NCBI GenBank assembly: GCA_016295275.1
Contig: JAEDLN010000056.1
Span: forward strand, 1-11,120
From: Kiritimatiellia bacterium
GTDB taxonomy: Bacteria > Verrucomicrobiota > Kiritimatiellia > RFP12 > UBA3636
Reading direction: 5' to 3'
DNA length: 11,120 bases
A model generated the notes under the pieces. The model saw only the letters and a program-made list of their open reading frames with translations, had not been told where the DNA came from and searched no databases. Both the position numbers and the translations under genes were made by a program. Shown here piece by piece: positions 7,250 through 11,120 of the stretch (positions within the stretch are counted from its first letter, which is position 1; each line of letters begins with the position of its first letter).

Positions 7250-8491
7250 CTAGAAATGGAAGAAGGTCCCATATTTCTGCGTCCGCGCGGTAACGACATC
7301 GGCGGCATCGGGATTTTCGCCACGTCCCTCAATCGGTTTGGGCGGGGTATGTCCCGGAGACGATTCGCGACCGGTCTTTTCCTGTCGGCGTAAAACGCGT
7401 TTCTCATTACGGCGATGCGGAAGCGCCTTCTCCATCGTACGAATCTCGACCGCCTTGCCCGCAACCGGGGCGCGCCCGGCCGTTCGGGGAGCCGGTTTGA
7501 TCATGCGCACAAGACGGCGAACCAGCTTTTCGAAACCGGCCGGATCGAGCAATGTCGTTTCAATGGGAGTTACACCCGTTTCCTTCTTGAATGCGCGCAG
7601 ATTTTTCTTCGCATCGTCCAAATCCATCTTGGAAGCCACCACGATGCGCGGCCGTTCCAACAGCGAAGGATCCCGCTGTTCCAGCTCGTTGAGCAGCGTC
7701 TTGTAATCGTCCACCGGATCGCGCCCTTCCTCGCCGCCCATATCGACGACGAATACCAATACCTTCGAACGCTCGATGTGGCGCATGAACGCATGGCCGA
7801 GACCGGCACCCTTGTGGGCGTCTTTGATAATACCGGGAATATCGGCGATCCGGAAGCTGGAAAATGTTGCGGGCAACATCACCGTCCCGATAATGGGACG
7901 CAATGTCGTGAAATGGTACGAAGCGACTTTCGGATGGGCAGAGGTAATTTCCCGCAACAGCGATGATTTGCCCGCGCTCGGAAAGCCGACAAGACCTGCA
8001 TCCGCAAGAAGGGCCAAATCGAGTCGCAAACGGACTTCTTCTCCCGGACGCCCGGGCGTGCAATCCGTCGGCGCTTGGTTGACGGACGATTTGAAATGGA
8101 CATTGCCAATGCCGCCGCGACCGCCTTCCGCAACCAGCATCCTTTGTCCATGCTCGAGAATTTCACCGAACTCGCGCCCCGTATCTTCATCCTTTACACG
8201 GGTTCCCAACGGAACGGGAATCTCCACATCCTTGCCGTTTGCACCATGGCGATACCGCCCCATGCCCGCCCCGCCATTCGAAGCGCGACGTTCCGGATCG
8301 TAATAAATCGATATCAACGAATCGACGTCCTCATCGCCGACCAGATAGATGCTGCCGCCGCGACCGCCGTCTCCGCCGTCCGGACCGCCCCGCGGAACGA
8401 ATTTCTCGCGACGGAAGGAATTGGACCCGTTTCCGCCATTTCCGGCAACCGCATGCAAAATGCACGTGTCGATAAAGCTTCTGGATTTCAT
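7250..8491 (-). CDS. obg: Obg-family GTPase, 413 residues
   Basis: Obg (CgtA) is a ribosome-associated GTPase acting in large-subunit maturation and stress control. The ATG at 8491 is fixed by GGAGGA (8503-8498) 6 nt upstream and by the classic Obg N-terminus MKSRSFIDTCILHAVAGNGGNG. The glycine-rich Obg domain spans about 1-158 (FVPRGGPDGGDGGRGGSIYL). The G domain shows G1 GFPSAGKSS (169-177), G2 FTT (204-206), G3 DIPG (217-220) followed by KGAGLGH, and a G4-like ASKMD (286-290). G4 has Ser where Asn is usual, and no clear SA-type G5 is seen after IETTLLDPAG. The C-terminus is a basic, Arg/Pro-rich tail (about 332-413) rather than a recognisable TGS domain. It lies downstream of tRNA-Cys on the same strand, with a terminator between them; no clear promoter of its own was found. 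Confidence 0.95.
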   Translation of the reverse strand: MKSRSFIDTCILHAVAGNGGNGSNSFRREKFVPRGGPDGGDGGRGGSIYLVGDEDVDSLISIYYDPERRASNGGAGMGRYRHGANGKDVEIPVPLGTRVKDEDTGREFGEILEHGQRMLVAEGGRGGIGNVHFKSSVNQAPTDCTPGRPGEEVRLRLDLALLADAGLVGFPSAGKSSLLREITSAHPKVASYHFTTLRPIIGTVMLPATFSSFRIADIPGIIKDAHKGAGLGHAFMRHIERSKVLVFVVDMGGEEGRDPVDDYKTLLNELEQRDPSLLERPRIVVASKMDLDDAKKNLRAFKKETGVTPIETTLLDPAGFEKLVRRLVRMIKPAPRTAGRAPVAGKAVEIRTMEKALPHRRNEKRVLRRQEKTGRESSPGHTPPKPIEGRGENPDAADVVTARTQKYGTFFHF

Positions 8492-8540
8492 AAACGCTCC
8501 TCCATTCTCCACATTCCAATGGGCGGTTGCAATTTCACGG

Positions 8541-8577
8541 CAAAAAAGAAATCTCCGCAACAACTTGGTTACGGAGA
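8541..8577 (-). terminator. Terminator after tRNA-Cys
   Basis: On the minus strand, CTCCG (8576-8572) pairs with CGGAG (8557-8553), supported by AAC/GTT inside, and is followed by ATTTCTTTTTT (8552-8542). It lies between tRNA-Cys and obg. A tiny CGGAG-T-CTCCG palindrome overlaps its upstream edge. Confidence 0.6.
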
Positions 8578-8588
8578 CTCCGAAAGGT

Positions 8589-8662
8589 TGGAGGCGTGAA
8601 TCGGAGTCGAACCGATCTAAAAGGATTTGCAGTCCTCTGCCTAGCCGATTGGCTATCACGCC
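8589..8662 (-). tRNA. tRNA-Cys (anticodon GCA)
   Basis: This is a 74-nt cloverleaf on the minus strand. The acceptor stem GGCGTGA pairs with TCACGCC. The D arm is GCC/GGC, the anticodon stem GAGGA/TCCTT has a closing G-U pair, and its loop is CTGCAAA, giving GCA. The T arm is ATCGG-TTCGACT-CCGAT. The discriminator is U, as expected for tRNA-Cys, and CCA is encoded (8591-8589). Confidence 0.95.
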
Positions 8663-8680
8663 GTCGTAAGAAGTGCGAGA

Positions 8681-8709
8681 ATTGTATCAAACCGAAATCG
8701 GAATATCAA
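8681..8709 (-). promoter_or_regulatory. Promoter of tRNA-Cys
   Basis: Read on the minus strand: TTGATA (8709-8704), a 17-bp spacer and TACAAT (8686-8681), with TGA as an extended -10. The predicted start near 8674 gives a leader of about 12 nt. Confidence 0.75.
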
Positions 8710-8746
8710 GCGGAAATATTCTCCACCCTTATCCCGGATTTTTCCG

Positions 8747-8802
8747 CGTAGTTTGCAAAAGTAAACGCACCGGATCCGATGCGATTACTTTCGCAAACTA
8801 CG
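8747..8802. promoter_or_regulatory. 56-bp palindrome between divergent promoters
   Basis: The sequence 8747-8802 is a continuous imperfect palindrome centred on GGATCC. 25 of 28 base pairs match; the mismatches are 8757/8792, 8765/8784 and 8770/8779. The outer 10 bp (CGTAGTTTGC / GCAAACTACG) are perfect. It lies outside both transcripts, 36-37 bp from the -35 hexamer of tRNA-Cys on one side and of the restriction operon on the other. An operator for the downstream HTH protein is the simplest reading; a recombination site is the alternative. Confidence 0.75.
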
Positions 8803-8808
8803 TATTTC

Positions 8809-8841
8809 ATTTTTGCATAATTTTATTACACTTTTGCATTG
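8809..8841 (+). promoter_or_regulatory. Two direct TTTTGCAT boxes, candidate operators
   Basis: ATTTTTGCATAA (8809-8820) and ACTTTTGCATTG (8830-8841) are direct repeats 21 bp apart, two DNA turns. The second touches the -35 hexamer TTGAGT. Related boxes inside the palindrome are ACTTTCGCAAAC (8787-8798, plus strand) and ACTTTTGCAAAC (8762-8751, minus strand). Binding here would block RNA polymerase at the restriction promoter. Confidence 0.5.
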
Positions 8842-8867
8842 AGTTTCTGGGGCATAAATGCTATAAT
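8839..8867 (+). promoter_or_regulatory. Promoter of the restriction operon
   Basis: TTGAGT (8839-8844), a 17-bp spacer and a perfect TATAAT (8862-8867) with TGC as an extended -10. The predicted start near 8874 leaves about a 30-nt leader before the regulator gene. This is the strongest promoter in the window by consensus match, consistent with a need for repression. Confidence 0.8.
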
Positions 8868-8903
8868 GGTCGTCAATCGCCCATAAAAGATATTGGAACT
8901 GAT

Positions 8904-9155
8904 ATGGCATTATGCTACAAGAAACTTTGGAAACTCTTGATTGACAAAGACATGACTCGCGCATCCCTGCGCGAGGCGACTGGCATTGCCCCCGCCACAA
9001 TATCCAAGATGTCCAGGGGCGAGTCGGTCGGCGCGAATGTACTTGAGCGCATCTGCGCGTCAATGCAGTGCGACATCGGCGATATCGTAAGCTACGTTCC
9101 GGAACCGCCCACTTCACCCAAAGGGCATAAACGAGGCAGGGAGAATGCGTCATAA
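8904..9155 (+). CDS. Small Cro/C1-type HTH regulator
   Basis: This is an 83-residue DNA-binding protein. The start MALCYKKLWKLLIDKDM matches the usual beginning of compact XRE-family (HTH_26-type) regulators. An upstream in-frame ATG at 8673 is rejected because it lies before the promoter. Helix 2 is around ASLREATGI (20-28), and recognition helix 3 is PATISKMSRGE (30-40). The domain ends at CDIGDIVSYV, followed by a basic tail. The Shine-Dalgarno sequence is weak (GGA, 8895-8897). Its end overlaps the next gene by 11 bp, suggesting translational coupling. As the first gene after an operator-like region it probably autoregulates the operon; whether it represses or activates cannot be told from the sequence. 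Confidence 0.85.
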   Translation: MALCYKKLWKLLIDKDMTRASLREATGIAPATISKMSRGESVGANVLERICASMQCDIGDIVSYVPEPPTSPKGHKRGRENAS

Positions 9156-9948
9156 TCTACATGATTGCCCAATATGTACACATGAGTTCGCAGAAAGGCA
9201 TTTGTACATGGCTGACGAACCAAAACCGGAAGAACGCGCCAGAGCAAAGCGAGGGGTGTATCTTGCCATAAATGGCTTGGTGGTGGGCGTGGAGCGCAAG
9301 GCGATAAAGAACCTGCACCTCTCCGTCTATCCGCCGGACGGGCGCGTTCATGTGTCTGCTCCTCTTGAATGTCCCGACGAGCGGATACGGATGTATGTGC
9401 TGGAGAAGTGGGTGTGGATTGCAGAGAAACGCCGTGCCATCGGGGAATACAACCGCCAAGATGAGCGTGAATACTTTTCTGGCGAGGCACACTATTTCCG
9501 GGGTGGCCTCTACAGACTCAAGGTCGAAGAGGACAACAACTCCAGACAAGGCGTGAGAATCGACGGCGATTATCTCGTTCTGACCGTCCGGGAGAAGTCT
9601 TCCGCCACACATCGTGCGGCTGTCATGGCGGCGTGGTACAAGGAGCATTTGACTCCGATCGTTGAGGAGTATGTGCGGAAGTGGCAAGACGCACTTGGTG
9701 TGAAGTTGGCGACGTTCGAGATTAGGGTCATGTCCGCCAAGTGGGGAACCTGTTCAAAGGCGAAGGGCAGGGCCATCTTCAATGTCGAGCTTGCAAAGAA
9801 GCCGCTTAAGTGCGTGGAGTATGTGGTCGCCCATGAACTCGCCCATCTTATCGAACGAACGCACAACGCGGATTTCAAGAAGATTCTCGACCGACATTTC
9901 CCCGACTGGCGAGAAATAAAGGACAACCTAAACCGCTTCCCGGTTTGA
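9145..9948 (+). CDS. YgjP/DUF45-type zinc metallopeptidase
   Basis: This is a 267-residue predicted zinc protease of the YgjP (COG1451, DUF45/SprT-like) group. The zinc site HELAH (H230, E231, H234) is followed by the third ligand H240 in ERTHNADF. The upstream motif RVMSAKWGTCSKAKG (194-208), then NVELAKKP and VEYVVAHELAH, is diagnostic. The N-terminal half carries the family's beta-rich domain (LHLSVYPPDGRVHVSAP). The start at 9145 has GAGG 8 nt upstream and overlaps the regulator gene. An alternative start at 9208 (MADEPKPEE, with AGAAAGG 9 nt upstream) would drop a 21-residue leader containing CPIC. Members of this group are often found beside type I restriction genes; their role there is not established. 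Its stop codon overlaps the ribosome site of hsdR. Confidence 0.88.
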   Translation: MRHNLHDCPICTHEFAERHLYMADEPKPEERARAKRGVYLAINGLVVGVERKAIKNLHLSVYPPDGRVHVSAPLECPDERIRMYVLEKWVWIAEKRRAIGEYNRQDEREYFSGEAHYFRGGLYRLKVEEDNNSRQGVRIDGDYLVLTVREKSSATHRAAVMAAWYKEHLTPIVEEYVRKWQDALGVKLATFEIRVMSAKWGTCSKAKGRAIFNVELAKKPLKCVEYVVAHELAHLIERTHNADFKKILDRHFPDWREIKDNLNRFPV

Positions 9949-9958
9949 GGAGGACTAC

Positions 9959-11120
9959 ATGGTAAACTTCACGGAAGAGAAAGAGCGCGAGTACCAGAAC
10001 TCCATCGTTGAAATGATGAGGGATGTCAACGGACTCGCCTACACATACCTTGGCAGTTTCCAGTATGACAAGGGCGAGAAGTCCAAATCGGACGGCACGC
10101 GGAACTCGAACATTATTGAGGACGAGATGCGCGAACATCTCAGGGGTTCGGGCTATACGCAGTTGCAGATAGAGGACGCGCTGCACAAACTGCGGGAGAA
10201 AGCGTCGCTTCCGTCCGAGAAATTCGCCGACCTCCTTGAATGCAACGCCTCATTCTACAACCTTCTTGTCTCCGGGACAAAGGCGAAGCCAAGCCCGGAC
10301 AAGCCGGAAGAGGATGTGATGTTCTTCAATTTCGCAGACCCGGAGAAGAATCGTTTTGCGTTTGCGGAGGAGGTGAGCTACATTGATCCAATGACCGGTA
10401 GCCACTCCCGACCGGATGTCGTCGTTTACGTGAATGGAATCGCCCTCTGTGTGATCGAGCTTAAGCGGTCGCTCGTGACGATTGACGAGGGTATTCGTCA
10501 GTGTCTATCGAACGAGCGCGACTTGATACCGTCGTTCTTCACGACCGTGCAGTTCACCATTGCGGCGAATCTGAAGAAGAACAACGACAAAAGCGAGAAC
10601 ACTGGCTTCAAGTACGCAACTGTCGGGACGCCGCAGAAGTTCTGGTGCAACTGGAAGGACGATGGGCAGAAGGTCGGGACGCAGCTCACGGACGCGGAGA
10701 GTTTCCTGCGCTTCTTCAACAAGGAGTCGTTCCTTTTCCTTGTACGCTACGGCGTAGTGTCCGATGCAGGCGTAAAGAAGGTCATGCGCCCCCACCAGTT
10801 TCACGCTCTTCGCGCCTGTCGCGACCGTCTCGCGGACAAGGCGAGCGGCGTCATTTGGCATTCGCAGGGTAGCGGCAAGTCGCTCACGATGGTGTGGCTT
10901 GCCAACTACATCCGCAGCAACTTTTCAGATCCACGCATCTTGGTAATCACAGACCGCACCGAACTCGACGAACAGATCAAGCGCAATTTCCAGCACACGA
11001 ACAATTCCCTTTATCAGGCCAAGTCGAAGTCTGACCTTTTGAAGGTGCTGAACGGCGGCACCGAATGGCTGATATGCTCGCTTATCCACAAGTTCGGCGT
11101 CCATCCCGAAACGGAATCTC
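9959..11120 (+). CDS. hsdR: Type I restriction endonuclease subunit R (HsdR), 3' end cut by the window
   Basis: The first 387 residues of HsdR, the ATP-dependent translocase and nuclease of type I restriction-modification. ATG 9959 has GAGGAGG (9947-9953) 5 nt upstream, overlapping the previous stop codon. The N-terminal PD-(D/E)XK nuclease is visible as RPDVVVYVNG (catalytic D153) and IELK (E167, K169), then Q181. The motor domain begins with RPHQFHALRACRDR and Walker A SQGSGKS (302-308), then VITDRTELDEQI (329-340). The DEAD-like motif II and later motor motifs lie beyond the right edge, so intactness cannot be judged; the visible part has no frameshift or stop. Lysine codons are 23 AAG to 6 AAA. 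HsdM and HsdS are not in the window. Confidence 0.93.
   Translation, partial: MVNFTEEKEREYQNSIVEMMRDVNGLAYTYLGSFQYDKGEKSKSDGTRNSNIIEDEMREHLRGSGYTQLQIEDALHKLREKASLPSEKFADLLECNASFYNLLVSGTKAKPSPDKPEEDVMFFNFADPEKNRFAFAEEVSYIDPMTGSHSRPDVVVYVNGIALCVIELKRSLVTIDEGIRQCLSNERDLIPSFFTTVQFTIAANLKKNNDKSENTGFKYATVGTPQKFWCNWKDDGQKVGTQLTDAESFLRFFNKESFLFLVRYGVVSDAGVKKVMRPHQFHALRACRDRLADKASGVIWHSQGSGKSLTMVWLANYIRSNFSDPRILVITDRTELDEQIKRNFQHTNNSLYQAKSKSDLLKVLNGGTEWLICSLIHKFGVHPETES

Noticed and set aside
8492..8659. Upstream start for Obg
   Set aside because: It would overlap the tRNA-Cys gene; ATG 8491 has a strong GGAGGA site and the canonical Obg N-terminus.
8589..8662. tRNA-Cys as the island attachment site
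   Set aside because: The restriction block lies on the 5' side of the tRNA and no repeat of the tRNA 3' end is found in the window.
8747..8802. Palindrome as an integron attC or a dif site
   Set aside because: No cassette genes, integrase or tyrosine recombinase are seen, and a gapless 56-bp palindrome lacks the spacer layout of dif or the unpaired bulges typical of attC.
8747..8802. Palindrome as a transcription terminator or attenuator
   Set aside because: It lies upstream of both flanking promoters, so neither mapped transcript includes it.
8673..8903. Longer N-terminus for the HTH regulator
   Set aside because: It would start upstream of the palindrome and promoter, inside the tRNA-Cys promoter side; the domain begins naturally at 8904.

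Overview
The window looks like a chromosomal segment of a moderately GC-rich bacterium. The most likely source is a gut-associated member of the PVC group, of the Kiritimatiellota type. That guess rests on the secreted DUF2341/LamG/Calx-beta/beta-solenoid protein and on long GC-rich repeat-filled intergenic gaps. No rRNA or species-level marker is present, so the placement is inference.

Layout, left to right: (1) 1-540, a very GC-rich array of repeated modules and palindromes with no believable gene. (2) 551-4668, a strong promoter, a 1312-residue exported surface or secreted protein, and its terminator. (3) 4745-4919, a complete tRNA-Ala(GGC) unit with promoter, CCA end and terminator. (4) 4920-5872, a structured spacer followed by an unrecognised 214-residue cytosolic protein. 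(5) 5873-6420, a second GC-rich gap that shares a 29-bp repeat with the first one. (6) 6459-7034, an HD-superfamily hydrolase of the COG2316 type, whose mRNA may be almost leaderless. (7) On the minus strand, tRNA-Cys(GCA) at 8662-8589 and then obg at 8491-7250, converging on the HD gene. (8) From 8740 to the right edge, the start of a type I restriction-modification locus on the plus strand: a small Cro/C1-type HTH regulator, a YgjP-type zinc metallopeptidase and the first 387 residues of HsdR. The three genes are tightly packed and look like one operon. The methylase (HsdM) and specificity (HsdS) genes are expected beyond the right edge.

The most striking part is the 8681-8867 intergenic region. 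A 56-bp palindrome (25 of 28 base pairs matched, centred on GGATCC) sits within 1 bp of the midpoint between two divergent promoters, those of tRNA-Cys and of the restriction operon. On the restriction side it is followed by repeated ACTTTTGCA-like boxes 21-22 bp apart, the last touching the -35 hexamer. This looks like an operator array for the HTH protein encoded directly downstream. Codon choice (AAG and GAG strongly favoured in hsdR, unlike the 214-residue gene) supports the restriction locus being a transferred block.

Five promoters in the window share the same design: a -35 hexamer, a 17-bp spacer and a TGN-extended -10. This makes the transcription units unusually easy to read.
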